From: Theobroma cacao
Lineage: Eukaryota; Streptophyta; Magnoliopsida; Malvales; Malvaceae
DNA: 64,000 bases
Reading direction: 5' to 3'
NCBI RefSeq assembly: GCF_000208745.1
Contig: NC_030853.1
Location: 31,078,628 to 31,142,627, forward strand
Position 1 is the first letter of the stretch. Every line of letters starts with the position of its first letter. This document shows, in pieces, positions 1-12,224 of the stretch. The position numbers and the translations under genes were made by a program. The notes below the pieces were generated by a model. It saw nothing but the letters and a program-made list of their open reading frames with translations, was not told the DNA's origin and did not search any database.

Positions 1-888
1 CTAACTTGAATTTGATTAAAAATAATTAAAATTTTTAAATATTTATTTATTATTTGTACACATATTACTCAAATAAAGTATTTCAACTTTAACTTGAACT
101 TAAATTTGATTTTAATTCTATCAGAATTACAATTATTTAATTTGGCTAATTTGATTTAATTATTTAATTAGATCGAGTCTAAACTTAATCCGAATTTGGT
201 GTTTTATAATCAAATTGAGTTCGGGATTTGGACAATTTTTTTGTCCATATTGACAATTGATTCCATTTAATTTGATAATATATGTATTTAGAAAAAAAAT
301 ACATAATAAAATACAGAATTTAAAATGGAGAGAAAATCTGCTGCTTATTCACTTACCGACAATCGAGTACATCCTCTACAGGAAGAAACCCAAAAGCGAA
401 ACATCATTTAATCAAAATTCAGAATAGAAATTAAGGATAGGGTGGGCCCAGCTGTGGAGAAAACAAAAGGCGTCGATCAGAAAGCAGCTTTTGGAATAAC
501 GGTCCACCTAAGTCCACAGAAACACAAACACCTGTTTTTTTATTATATATTCTTTTTTTAATTTATAATTACTAAGGCTAGTTATTAATTAAATAAACGT
601 CATTTCATCTTTCTACAATTTTCTAATCAAAGTTCACTCATTCTGTTGCTTTGTCCTCGTCTTCATTTTCCTTTTTGTTTTCCACTTTCCAAGCTCGAAG
701 AGAGCCATCGCTTTAAGCAAGGTAGTCTTTAGCTAATTTTTGTTTTTAATTTAGTGATCTTTTTCTTGATATTTTGTTATGTTTTAACGCGTTTAATTTT
801 ATGAAGTTATGTTTGGTTTTTTTTTTTAATTTTTTTTCAGTGTTCAAGAGTTACCTAATCAAATTTTCTCCGAGTTCCGATTTCGGCG
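1..888 (+). promoter_or_regulatory. 5' flank and leader of the CAMTA gene
   Basis: About 600 bases of very AT-rich DNA, with no coding potential that I can support, precede the CAMTA gene. A pyrimidine-rich leader lies around 610-720. A 5'-UTR intron is likely: donor GT at 722-723 after ...GCAAG, T-rich tract, acceptor CAG ending at 840, then a 48-base second leader exon up to the ATG at 889. No clear TATA box was found. The transcription start is not determined. Confidence 0.5.
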
Positions 889-3800
889 ATGGACGGTGAC
901 CGTCCGGGCCGACTCGTCGGCACCGAGATTCATGGATTTCATACTTTGGAAGGTACCGCAAGGATGAATTTATCTTCTCTTTATGTCATCAATTTTTTTA
1001 TTAATTTAAGTTTTGTAAGTTTTTTATCAGTCTAGGAATCGTTTTCTAAAGTAGGTTACAGCTTGATGTGCTAGACTTGTTTTGATCACTTGTAAAATTT
1101 GCAGAGTGTTATTACTTAATTAGCTTTTTTCAAAGTAATTCCTCACAGTTTGGTTTTGATTTTGGCTCAAAAAAGTGAAGGAGTGAAGTTTTCTAGGAGT
1201 TTTTGCTGTTTGAGAGCTAGAGAAGTGGTCGATTTTGTTTCAAGAAAATATTGAATTTGCATGATAGAATGTGTAAACTGTTTCATGGACTGTTAAATTT
1301 TGTTCCAATACTTGGTTAATATCATGCTTCAGATCGCAGTTATGTGTATACGTCTCTTTTGCTAAGTTTAGTTTCTATTTTTTTTTAATTTGTCTGTTTG
1401 GTGGACAGATTTGGATGTTCAAAATACGATGGAAGAAGCCAGGTCAAGATGGCTACGTCCGAATGAAATTCATGCTATACTTTGCAACCACAAATATTTT
1501 CCCATCCATGTGAAGCCAATGAACTTGCCCAAAAGTAACTACTGATATTAATTAATTATTTTTTCCCACTTTTTTCATGTTTTCGTGATTTTCATATAAG
1601 CAAAAACTACTCTGTGTTTAATCTCTTAAAAGTTCACTTAAAGAAATAACTTTGCTTTAAAATGATCAGTGTAACTTCTATAATTCAAGTAATGAACGAG
1701 GAAGAGGTGTACTTCTTATAACATGACTAATTGTATTCTTGATGTTGTAGGTGGTATAATTGTATTGTTTGACCGAAAGATGCTTAGAAACTTCCGAAAA
1801 GATGGCCATAACTGGAAAAAGAAAAAGGATGGGAAGACTGTTAAAGAAGCACATGAACACTTAAAAGTGAGATTTTCTTGATTTATATGGTCTTATAAAT
1901 GGCACAGCCTGTTATTGACGCAGCTTGTTGTATCTAAGTTAACAATGGCATTTTTTACTTCTAGTATACAGAGACTCAAGATCTTGATTTCTGTCATAGT
2001 CCCATTTTTACTTTTATCACTTGTTTGTACCATATGGTTGTAGATATGCAGAACATGCTGTGGCAAAGATTGCAAGATTCTGCTATTTTCATACACTGCA
2101 CGCGTAATTCTTTTTGTGTGTTAGGATAATTTTATGTGTTAAACTGTTCTATTCCAAATTTCTTCTTTCATGGTTTGGCTTGGTTTATTTATTTATTTTA
2201 CATTTATTCTCCTAACCTTAAACCTTAAACTCCCGACTTGGGAAGTTATGTTATTTGTTCTTTTGCCTGGCAAAATGTAATTATTTTGAGAAAGCATTAT
2301 TCGTTGAAATTTCATTTTATTTTCTCGTTTCAGGTTGGTAATGAAGAAAGGATTCATGTGTATTATGCACATGGCCAAGATAACCCAACATTCGTTCGCA
2401 GGTGTTACTGGCTGCTTGATAAGTATGTAACTTAGATCTATAAGTTAACCTTTCCTATGTTTTCCCAACATTATTTGATCTGAAATAAAACTCATGTAAC
2501 TCTCTCTTTATCTCAATTTGCAGTGTGTTTTAATGTCTGATCATGATTAGCCTGACATTCTAGTATTTTTTCTTTTGCTTCAGGACTCTAGAACACATAG
2601 TTCTTGTTCATTATCGTGAAACACAGGAGGTTGGTATTTAAATACTAAAAATTCTAAACTTGGAGGCACTCTCTCCAAACAATAGCAGTCTTTATGTTTC
2701 TTTATGCCTCAGAATCAGTTAGTGACTGAGCTTAGTTGATTTGTGGTGCAGTCACAGGGTTCTCCAGCCACACCTGTGAATTCAAATTCCAGTTCAATAT
2801 CTGATCAGTCTACTCCTTTGCTTGTTACGGAAGAGTTTGATTCTGGAGCTGGTAATATAAATTATGAAGGTGAGATAGAAACTCTAGGTGATATTGAATT
2901 TTCTACAAATTAAATTATGTAAGCAAATAACAGGAATTTCTAATTTGAGAGGGAAACTAACAGCATACCTTTTTTAATCATGTTTTTTGTTATGAAATAA
3001 ATACATCATACTCTCATGATAGCTTTTCTGGAAAGTGAACAGAACCCAGTGGCCTTACAGTCAGAAATCATGAAATGAGGCTTCATGAGATTAATACGCT
3101 TGAATGGGATGATCTTCTGGTGACAAATGATACTAATGACTCAACTCTATCTAGAAGAGGTAACAGATTAGTTTCTAATTTCAGCAGTACCATTATTTTC
3201 ATTGCTGAATTTTTAACCTATTTTGCTGTGATGGCAGACAAGGATTCTTTCTTTAATCAAGGAAGCCAGATAGCAGCGAATGGCTTCTCAAATGATGTAA
3301 GCAGAATCATTTCATAGAAAAGTTCATTTTTTACTTATTTTTGTTAGTCTTCTTCTTTTAGCCTTCTTATAGAAGTACATATATGTACTTTCTGACATTC
3401 ATATGTGTTTTGCATGTGTGGAAGCATCTGTGTGAGTGTCTTCATTTTCATCTTTCATTTTTGTGAGTTTAAGTACTTTTTAGATTGACATCTAAGCTGT
3501 CTTTTCTCTTTATTGTGGGAAGATCACTTGAAATATTCTCCTTTTTCATATTTGGTTACTGTATGGGTGCTTGATAACCACTCAAGTTGCTTCAATTTTG
3601 CAGGATGGCCATACCTCAGCCTATAATTTATCAACTGGAATTTCTTCGCTTGGTAATTTAACTGACCCAGTTGCTCAGAGTAATAATGCTTACATCAACT
3701 ATCCAGAGGGTATTTGTAATCAGGTGTCAGGTGGCCAAGTAAATTCTAATGTGCAGAGGAAAGACTTTCGTGTCATAGGGACTGGTGATTCATTGGACCT

Positions 3801-6585
3801 TTTGGTCGATGATGGTTTACAAAGTCAGGACAGTTTTGGAAGGTGGATAAACTACATTATAACTGAATCCCCAGGTTCAGTGGATGACCCTGTGCCAGAA
3901 TCATCCATATCATCTGGTCAAGAGTCCATCACCTCTCCAGAGCAGATATTTAGCATTACTGGTGTCTCACCTGCATGGGCCTATACAACTGAAAAAACAA
4001 AGGTTTTTTTTTCCTGAAAAAGTTCTCTTTCTCTCTATCTCTCTCTCTGGGTTGTCAGAAATCTCCCCTGCCATTGCTGCAATGTTTAATCTTGATTATG
4101 GAATTGATGGTAGAAAACATTCATTTGAATAATGTATATGAAATTGTGGTTGTGTTAATGTGTTTTGACCTTTATTTATCTGTTAATTTGCAGATTCTAG
4201 TCACAGGAGTCTTTCATCAAGCTTATCAACATCTTGTGAAGTCCAATTTGTTTTGTGTATGTGGTGATGTATGTATTCCGGCAGAACTTATTCAGGTTGG
4301 GGTTTATTGCTGTTCGTTATCAGAACATTCCCCAGGACTAGTTAACCTGTATATGAGTCTTGATGGTCATAAACCCATCAGCCAAGTTCTTAGTTTTGAG
4401 TATCGTGTTCCTGTATTGCATGACCCAATACCTCCTCTGGAAGATGAGTCCAGGTGGGAGGAGTTCCAATTACAGATGAGGCTTGCTTATTTGCTCTTCT
4501 CTACTTCCCAGAGCCTTAACATTCTATCCGGGAAAGTGTCACCAAATACCCTGAAGGAGGCTAAGAAGTTTGCTCTAAAGACTACTAACATATCCAAAAG
4601 TTGGGCATATTTGATTAAGTCAATTGAAGAAAATCGAGTTTCATTTACACAAGCAAAAGATAGTTTACTTGAAATTGCTTTAAAGAGCAGGCTAAAGGAC
4701 TGGCTGTTGGAAAGAATAATTGAAGGCTGTAAAACAACCGAATATGATGCTCAAGGTCAAGGAGTGCTTCATTTGTGTGCCATTCTTGGTTATACTTGGG
4801 CTATTTATCTATTTTCATGGTCTGGCTTGTCGCTAGATTTTCGTGATAAACATGGATGGACAGCTCTTCATTGGGCAGCATACTATGGACGGTATGTTTT
4901 TTGTGATTGTTAATATTTACTTTTACTATATTTAAAATATCCTAAATTTACTGTATGATGTAAAGCTTGCTGCATTTCTTTGAGTCTTAAATTTTATGTC
5001 AACTGGAACCTTTTAATTCTTATTGTCCTAAGCCATGACAGTTAGGCTGTCTCAGGATTTTAAAGTTCTCATCTTGGTTCTCTGTGAGTGTGATGAAATT
5101 TGAAGGTGTTGAATATGGTAATAGTTTTGTTGCCATGTAATCTTATTGCTGTCTGTAAAATGTTTGCCAGGGTATGTTATTCAGAATTTGTACTTGTTTG
5201 TGAATATAACTGTCAATCTTAAAGCAGCTTTGCATTGTTTATTTTGATTTCACAACATTCCTATGCAGGGAAAAAATGGTTGCTGTTCTTTTATCTGCAG
5301 GGGCAAAGCCAAACTTGGTGACAGACCCCACTGCCCAAAATCCAAGTGGTCGCACGGCTGCAGATCTTGCATCTTTGAAGGGTTATGATGGGCTAGCTGC
5401 TTATCTTTCAGAAGAGGCTCTAGTAGCACAGTTCAATGATATGGCCGTAGCTGGAAATGCTAGTGGCTCTCTGGAAACCAGTAGGACGGAGACAACAAAC
5501 CGTGAGAACCTCAATGAAGAAGAACTTTATTTGAAGGAGACTTTAGCAGCTTACCGGACAGCTGCTGATGCGGCTGCACGAATACATACTGCATTCAGGG
5601 AGCAGTCCTTAAAGATGCGCACTAAAGCAGTTCAGTTTTCCAACCCAGAGGATGAAGCACGAAATATAGTTGCAGCTCTGAAGATTCAACATGCCTTTCG
5701 CAACTTTGAGACCAGAAAAAAGATGGCTGCTGCTGCCCGTATCCAATATAGGTTCCGTACTTGGAAAATACGTAAAGATTTCCTTGCTTTGCGCCGCCAG
5801 GCTGTCAAAATCCAAGTAAAGGCTCTCTCTTTTCTTCTTATTGGTTTAGTGTTTGTGTGTGTACTTTATATATATATATATATTCTCTTTAATCAGTCGA
5901 ATTAAACTGATTCTGATGAATTTTAAAGTTTCTCATGTTGGCAAGTTCACAAATTCATGTTTTCATCTTTTTCTTTTTTTTAACAAAAAGATTCATCTTT
6001 TCATCTGGATGTCTGATGTTTTCATACATTAACATCATATTTATGACTTCAATAAAGTCAAAATATTATGCAAGGGTGTCTGAGGAAGTTAGGATTGTTT
6101 AGAAAAGATTCTTTGACAATTGACAGTGCATGAAAACTTGATGCAGGCTGCTTTCCGGGGCTTCCAAGTAAGGAGGCAGTACCGCAAGATCATCTGGTCT
6201 GTTGGTGTTCTTGAGAAAGCAATTCTCCGATGGCGATTGAAGAGAAAAGGTTTTCGTGGGTTACAAGTTAACACAGTTGAACCCGTAGGAGAACCAAAGC
6301 AGGAAAGTGTCACGGAAGAGGACTTTTACCGAACCAGCCGAAAACAAGCTGAAGAACGTGTTGAGAAAGCTGTTGTATGCGTTCAATCTATGTTCCGGTC
6401 AAAGAAAGCACAGCAGGAATACCAGAGAATGAAGATGGTTCACAAGCTAGCAATGGTAAGTGATTTCTCAGAAATTCGAAAATAAAGTTGTCTCTATTTG
6501 TTAAATCAGTTTACCAACAAAACTCTGTTTTTCGCAGTTGGAATATGAAAGCCTTCTCGACCCTAGTTCTGATATGGATGCTTGA
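889..6585 (+). CDS. CAMTA5: Calmodulin-binding transcription activator, CAMTA5/6 type
   Basis: Nuclear, calcium/calmodulin-regulated transcription factor. Thirteen coding exons: 889-952, 1409-1534, 1751-1866, 2334-2422, 2584-2629, 2752-2869, 3043-3159, 3238-3296, 3604-4002, 4194-4891, 5269-5815, 6147-6455, 6538-6585. All introns are GT-AG and phases agree, giving 911 residues, normal for CAMTA5/6. Domain order: CG-1 DNA-binding domain in about the first 150 residues (SRWLRPNEIHAIL, FRKDGHNWKKKKDGKTVKEA, VYYAHG); a TIG/IPT domain spanning exons 9-10 (FSITGVSPAWAY onward); ankyrin repeats across the exon 10/11 join (GWTALHWAAYYG, GRTAADLASLKGY); then IQ motifs in exons 11-12 (KIQHAFRNF, ARIQYRFRTWK, AAFRGFQVRRQYRK). 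In the family, CG-1 binds CGCG-box elements and the IQ/CaM-binding region senses calcium. The start was chosen because MDGDRPGRL begins the conserved N-terminus and follows a 5'-UTR intron. The call as CAMTA5/6 rather than CAMTA1-4 rests on the CG-1 wording and short N-terminus. Confidence 0.95.
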
Positions 6586-7076
6586 AGACATTGAAAGTTC
6601 AGAATGATCACCATTCACGACCCACGTAGAAGAGTAACCCTAGGGAGCTGTACATTTGAAAATTTGAAAATGGCAACTTGGATGTCTACTGAGCCCTACT
6701 ACCTGTTTCAAGATTTTGAGGGAGTGGTTAAGTTATATCGGATCCTTAGCCTTTTTCGTTTTGGGTTTGGGTCCGTTTTCTAGTTAGTGCATTGAGTGTA
6801 AGACCTAGGTGAAAGCCAATATCCTTCTCAGTATATGTGCTGAGGTTTCAGCCGCTTGGTCCCTTTTTATCTTATATCTGATTGCTCACCACATCGGCAA
6901 CCAACGGAGGTGACCTTTACTAACCTATCTCTATCAAGAAGATAAGAAAAAATAATCAAAGTTTACAAGCTGATATATTTGATTAAAAATGAACTTCTTG
7001 AACAAACACACCCCATATTTGAATTTACACAGTGACCTGATTTCATTAAAGTAGATGGCTCTGTTTCTTGGTTTGC
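6586..7076. other. Convergent 3' flanks of CAMTA and SAR1-A
   Basis: The 3' UTR of the CAMTA gene and the 3' UTR of the first SAR1 gene face each other here. I see no further gene, repeat or RNA in this interval. Confidence 0.6.
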
Positions 7077-8701
7077 CTACTTAATGTACTGAGAGAGCCA
7101 CCGGAAGCCTTCCCCATATCCCATCTTCCGAACAATACTGCACATGAAGACTTCAAGCGGCCGGACGTTGGTGCCATCCAGATTAACATTCCCCTTGCCT
7201 GTGGTGAAGTTAGTCAGGCCCATGTGATAACGTAATTCGTCCTCTGAGGCGGCGTATGGCAGGTCGATCTTGTTCCCCAGAATGAGGAAAGGGACATTTG
7301 CTAGTAACTCATCAGAAAGGAGGGCGTCCAGCTCCTTTTTCGACTCTGCAAATCTCTCCTTGTCGTAAGCATCGACCAAGTACACCACAGCATCAACCTA
7401 TACGTAAACAATGGAGAGTGGCATATCTTTCACTATAGCAACGAAATTGAAGAATTCGAGCATCATCAGACAACAAGAATTGAACATTGCTAGCATGGAA
7501 AATACCAACAATTGCAATCGGGCACTGAATAGACCTAACAATGTAATAGAATTCAACGGCATAATGTACCAAGAAAGACTGCAAAACCATGCTAAACAAC
7601 CTTGCACCTACAAATAACCCAAGCATGGATTTCTAAGAGCAATTGCCCATTCCTCTACAACCAGAAATTACATCATAAATCAACGGGAGTAAATCCGTCA
7701 AAAGGCTAGTTGTATACCAAAGTCAAGCTGAAAAACTGATGAAGCTCCATCATAAGCGGGTATAAAGAGAAAAGCAAATAAAGGATTAAGAAGGCCTAAG
7801 AGTCATTGAAAACACCCAAGCAGCAGAACATACAGAATCAAACCCCAAAAACCATCAATCACAGATGAAAGCTTACCAATTTGAATCACAAAACTTCAAA
7901 ATCAAATCAATCTAAAAGTAAAAGAAAAGGTCTCCTATCCCATCATTCCCCCATACAATTACAAAAATAAGGGCTTGGAGCCATGGCAGGTGAGATTATG
8001 CAAATTTTGCTGTCTTTTCACCCTCAGCCGTCCGTGAACAACATGTTTCTCATTATGTAATGATAATTGATTAACACAATGTCTTCAAAATAACATGAAA
8101 AAAACCAGAAAGAACCTCATGAAATATATGTACATGAATATCTGAATACCTTGGCGTAATAGTCCTTCCAGACTCTACGAGCAATCTGATGGCCTCCCAA
8201 ATCAAAGGCCTTGAATTTGATCTTCCCTATACTTAGTTCCTCTGACGTTGGGAACTGCGTTGGCTGATGCTGAACAAGTCTCTGCATTTTCAAACTACCA
8301 AATTTCACTCACCAAAATTCTTCAATTCAATAAAAAAAGAACTGGTAAAATAGTAACAATTTCTACACTAAGCTGCTGCTTCCTTACTTTTCACAGCTAA
8401 GGAGTTCAAAAAAGGAGGTTACTTTGGAATTTTCCTTAATTTTCTCAGTAACTAAGCAGACTCATAAGTTTAAGGCTTAACAAATTGAAGAAAAGCAACA
8501 AGACTGCTCAAGCAATACTAGCTTGAGAAAAAAAAAAGGGTATTTATATTTGATATTAATAAAAAAAATTACCTCATCTTTGAGCATGTGAAGCAGAGTT
8601 GTTTTTCCAGCATTATCAAGTCCCAAAAACAAGATCTTTGCTTCCTTTTGATACAATCCAAGTGATGCTAAAATCCCATAAAACCAATCTACGAGAAACA
8701 T
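7077..8701 (-). CDS. SAR1: Small GTPase SAR1 (copy A), COPII coat initiator
   Basis: ARF-family GTPase that, when GTP-bound, inserts into the ER membrane and recruits Sec23/24 to start COPII vesicles. Minus-strand exons 8573-8701, 8150-8281 and 7077-7397 give 193 residues, the standard SAR1 length. An amphipathic hydrophobic N-terminus ([16 protein letters not shown]) replaces the myristoylation signal of ARFs. GTP-binding motifs: P-loop GLDNAGKT, switch [12 protein letters not shown], and NKID. The start is the M of MFLVDW; an in-frame ATG 57 bases upstream would add an atypical extension. A TATA box lies at 8815-8822. A second SAR1 gene in the same orientation lies 1.6 kb upstream with introns at the same codons. 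By eye the two proteins differ at about 15 of 193 positions. Copy A has TQFPTSEEL where copy B has TQHPTSEEL. Confidence 0.96.
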
Positions 8702-8814
8702 TTTCTTTCCTTTCTGAATTCTGTTTGGACAGAGAGAAAATTGAAGAAATGAAAACAAACAAGAAAGAAAAAACCAGAGAGGCTGGTTTTGGAAAGAGCT
8801 TCCCGGATTTTGGA

Positions 8815-8822
8815 CTTATATA
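8815..8822 (-). promoter_or_regulatory. TATA box of SAR1-A
   Basis: Read on the minus strand this is TATATAAG, about 115 bases upstream of the SAR1-A ATG. That leaves room for a leader of roughly 80 bases. It is assigned by sequence and distance only. Confidence 0.6.
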
Positions 8823-9280
8823 TCGTAATGAGCTGGCAATGAGGGACTGGCTTGGCCGGTGAGGGTGCTGACGTGGACGGTGGAAGGGAGTGAGAGAGGT
8901 GACAGGGAATCGCCGGTTAACTCAAAGAGGTTCGCCGTGGTGGAGGACTTTGATTGGTCGGTACGCGTCATGAGGGTGTCGTGGCCGTTGATTTTAGAAA
9001 CCACAGGTGATGATGGTTTCATGATAATTGCTTACGTGGCATGAAGAAGAAACGATCTGATGATACAAGTGAAGCTGTACTGGATAAAAAAGGACGTGTG
9101 TTAGATCCGACGGTGATCCCTTAACTTATCAATATTCAAATCATTGGTGTATTTTACACGTGCATGAAATAACAGTAGTAGCAAGATTTAGCTGTGGTAG
9201 GAGACTCTCCACTTAATTGCTTAAATTGGTAAAAAGGCTTTAAGATAGTATTTTGTAAATATTTTACCTATTTTGTTCTG

Positions 9281-9564
9281 TCTCAAATTTACAACTTAAT
9301 TTATAATTTAAAATTTCGTCTCAAACTTATGACTTAATATGTACTTCAAAATTTTAAACTTACAACTTAATATTTAATTCAAAATCTCGTTTCAAACTTA
9401 CAACTTAATTTATAATTTAAAATCTCGTCTCAAACTTACGGCTTAATATGTAATTCAAAATTTCAAACTTAAGACTTAATTTATAGTTCAAAAATTCATC
9501 TCAAACTTACAACTTAATCTATAATTTAAGGTCTCAAACTTGCAACTTAATTTGTAATTCAAGG
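9281..9564. repeat. Degenerate minisatellite, AT-rich
   Basis: A stretch built from variants of TCTCAAACTTACAACTTAAT followed by TTATAATTTAAAAT, repeated about seven to eight times with a variable period of roughly 30-45 bases. Copies are diverged and of unequal length. It is non-coding and lies between the two SAR1 genes. Confidence 0.8.
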
Positions 9565-9770
9565 TGCAATCTCCATATTGCCAAGTAGGTAAAATTCATT
9601 TGAATGCTTCAAATATTGCACGTACAATGACCACATACTTCCAATAAGATTAAACCTCAAACCAGTAAAAGAGAAGGAATCGATCAGGTCTTTTAGCATT
9701 ATGTTGCCAAGTGTTGGAGACTCACTCTTTACTATTGTAAACTATGAGCAGGTCAAAAGAAAGGAATCAG

Positions 9771-9848
9771 GCATAGCTTTAACTAATCCAAGCTGGCAGA
9801 AACCCCGGGCATAGCTTTAACTAATCAAAGCTGGAAGGCAGAAACCTG
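9771..9848. repeat. 38-bp tandem duplication
   Basis: Two adjacent copies of a unit beginning GGCATAGCTTTAACTAATC and ending with GGCAGAAACC, at 9771 and 9809, with small differences between them. No coding role is seen. Confidence 0.75.
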
Positions 9849-10279
9849 ACTTAAGTCCTTGCTGAAGCAAATACAGAACCATAATGCTGGCAAGTGCAGC
9901 AGAAAGCATTCACTTGGTAAGGACATGGTGCCGTACAAAAGGTATCAATTATGGGGGATCTGCTTCTTTTATTGTCATGTTCCATGTCTGGGTTACATAA
10001 GATGACACAATTGACAAGATTTATTTGAGATTCCACAATGACAATAACAACTGGCAAGAATCAGAATCTATCACAACAACAGTTTCACGCAAACTTGCTC
10101 AGGATACCAATTTGCGGGTAGTGTTAACTAATCAAAAGCTATAGGGAGTAAATTTGGCAGTAAGTACCAATCAGAAACATATAACGAAAATGAATATTTC
10201 CCTTTCAATGTAACTGTAGTCTGACACAGCAAAAATGGCAGGAATATATAGGGGCCAGCACAAGAAAAGCTTCAATTCT

Positions 10280-12085
10280 CTACTTGATATACTGAGAGAG
10301 CCACTTGAAGCCATCACCGTATCCCATCTTGCGGACGATGCTGCACATGAAAACCTCAAGGGGTCGAACGGTGGAATCTGTAAGATTCACCTTGCCCTTG
10401 CCAGTTGTGAAATTGGTCAGCCCAAGATGATAACGAAGTTCGTCTTCTGAAGCTGCATAGGGAATATCAATCTTGTTGCCTAGAATGAGAAACGGAACAT
10501 TGGCCAGGGCTTCATCAGAAAGTAGGGCATCTAACTCCCTCTTGGACTCCGCAAACCTCTCCTTGTCATAGGCATCCACCAAGTAAACCACTGCATCAAC
10601 CTGCTCACTAGATAAAATGTAAGGTTTGCAGCATTGTAATTTCACATGTTATGCCTTCTAAAGGAGTGCCAAATCAGCATAAGAGATGAAGCCAGGAGAA
10701 AGGAATTAGCAAAAATATGATGATCAGAAGCTTCGTCATAACAATTATTAGTAGGATTATGAAATACTAGGTCCAATAATTACCTTGAAATTTGAGAAAA
10801 CAAGAAGCAAAACCAATGACCATTTCTTTCCTTTGGAAAATCCGCAGATAGTTTCTGCTAAGCTCAATAGCTGATCAAGAATTTGTCTTTAAATGGATAA
10901 TAACAGCAGACTACAACCAATGAAACTGCCATGACCAACTCTATAATAAATTTCACCAACAGCACTCGCTATGATGGATGTATGATTTTAAAATGACTCC
11001 TCTTCTAAACAACTTTGACAAGTTCAGAATAATGTACGGAAACCTACTATTAGAACACCTCCCAGGAAATAAATAGAAGGTGCTATCAGCGAAACTTCCA
11101 TTGTTGTTATCTGCCTCCCATGAATCAGATAAACACAAGGAAAGCTTATCTGGGATTATGAAGGCACAATAAGAACCAACATACATCCAAGCAAATCAAT
11201 TGGAAAATGGCTCAAGTAACTGAAAGCAGAAACGGAAACAAAGTTTTGCTTGGAAACACAGAAACAACTCTATTAATTGTGAGCATTGAAATAAAAAAAT
11301 CCCAAAACAAAAGATGATAAGATAAAACCACAGGAAAAAGTGGTTTATAATATTAGGAAAAGAGTGACAAAAAAGAAGAAGAAGAAAATCTAAATCTGTC
11401 ATTATAAGCTTTGAAGCCAAATCATTAGTGTTACCAGTCAAATCCTATGAACAGAAAAACTAATCAGTTTAGAGAAGATATCAACAATGTTTGATAACAA
11501 AGCATCTGATTACATGCATTTGAATTGAGCAGGAATGACTACAAATTAGAGGTATTCATAGCCCCTATTAGCCACCTACCACCACCATCACTCCACTAGG
11601 CAATCTATAGACAGATTCAAACCCGCAAAGATATATAAATCATGGAGAAGATCCCTCAAAATTGAATACCATTACACCATGTAAAACCAATAAAAATCAT
11701 AAGAAAAAGAAACGCATTATACCTTCGCATAGTAATCTTTCCAGACACGGCGAGCGATCTGGTGGCCACCCAAATCGAAAGCTTTGAACTTGATTTTGCC
11801 TATGCTCAGTTCCTCAGATGTTGGATGCTGAGTAGGTTGATGTTGAACTAATCTCTACAAACATAATCTCCAATCATCAATACATCCAAAACCCAGAAAC
11901 ACACAAAAACAGAGGACAACAAAAAAAAAAAAGAAATCTTTGAAGATTTTTCTTACCTCATCTTTCAACATGTGAAGAAGGGTGGTCTTGCCAGCATTGT
12001 CAAGTCCTAAAAACAGAATCTTAGCCTCTTTTTGCCATAAACCCAGAGATGCAAGAACCCCATAAAACCAATCCAGTAAAAACAT
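10280..12085 (-). CDS. SAR1: Small GTPase SAR1 (copy B), COPII coat initiator
   Basis: Second SAR1 paralogue, 193 residues, from minus-strand exons 11957-12085, 11723-11854 and 10280-10600. It has the same three-exon structure and intron phases as copy A, which indicates tandem duplication. Motifs: N-terminal [17 protein letters not shown]-loop [22 protein letters not shown], and C-terminal [10 protein letters not shown]. Divergence from copy A is concentrated in the loop after TGKG near residue 160 (KVNLTDST here, NVNLDGTN in copy A). Intron 2 is much longer than in copy A (about 1.1 kb). TATA-like sequence lies at 12208-12224 on the minus strand. Function is as for the SAR1 family: GTP-dependent start of COPII budding at ER exit sites. 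Confidence 0.96.
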
Positions 12086-12207
12086 GCTGACTGAATCTAG
12101 AGGAATCTAGGAGCAATAAAAACAAACCAAGCAAAGAAAAAAGACCAGATCTTTTCCTTCTGATTAAAATGGCAGATCCAAAATTTGGGATCCAAAGGAA
12201 AAGAAGA

Positions 12208-12224
12208 AATATATAAGTTTATAA
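12208..12224 (-). promoter_or_regulatory. TATA-like region of SAR1-B
   Basis: Two overlapping TATA-like words on the minus strand (TTATAAAC and TTATATAT) lie about 125-135 bases upstream of the SAR1-B ATG. Which of them is used cannot be told from sequence. Confidence 0.45.

Larger units (their letters stand above)
8823..10279. other. Intergenic region between the two SAR1 genes
   Basis: This interval holds the upstream region of SAR1-A, then simple repeats (9281-9564 and 9771-9848, listed separately), then the 3' flank of SAR1-B. There is no supported coding region. The part nearest SAR1-A (8830-9060) is less AT-rich and is probably promoter. Confidence 0.5.

Noticed and set aside
8702..8758. 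Extended SAR1-A start
   Set aside because: All SAR1 proteins begin with the MF(L)xDW amphipathic segment, and copy B begins at the equivalent ATG.
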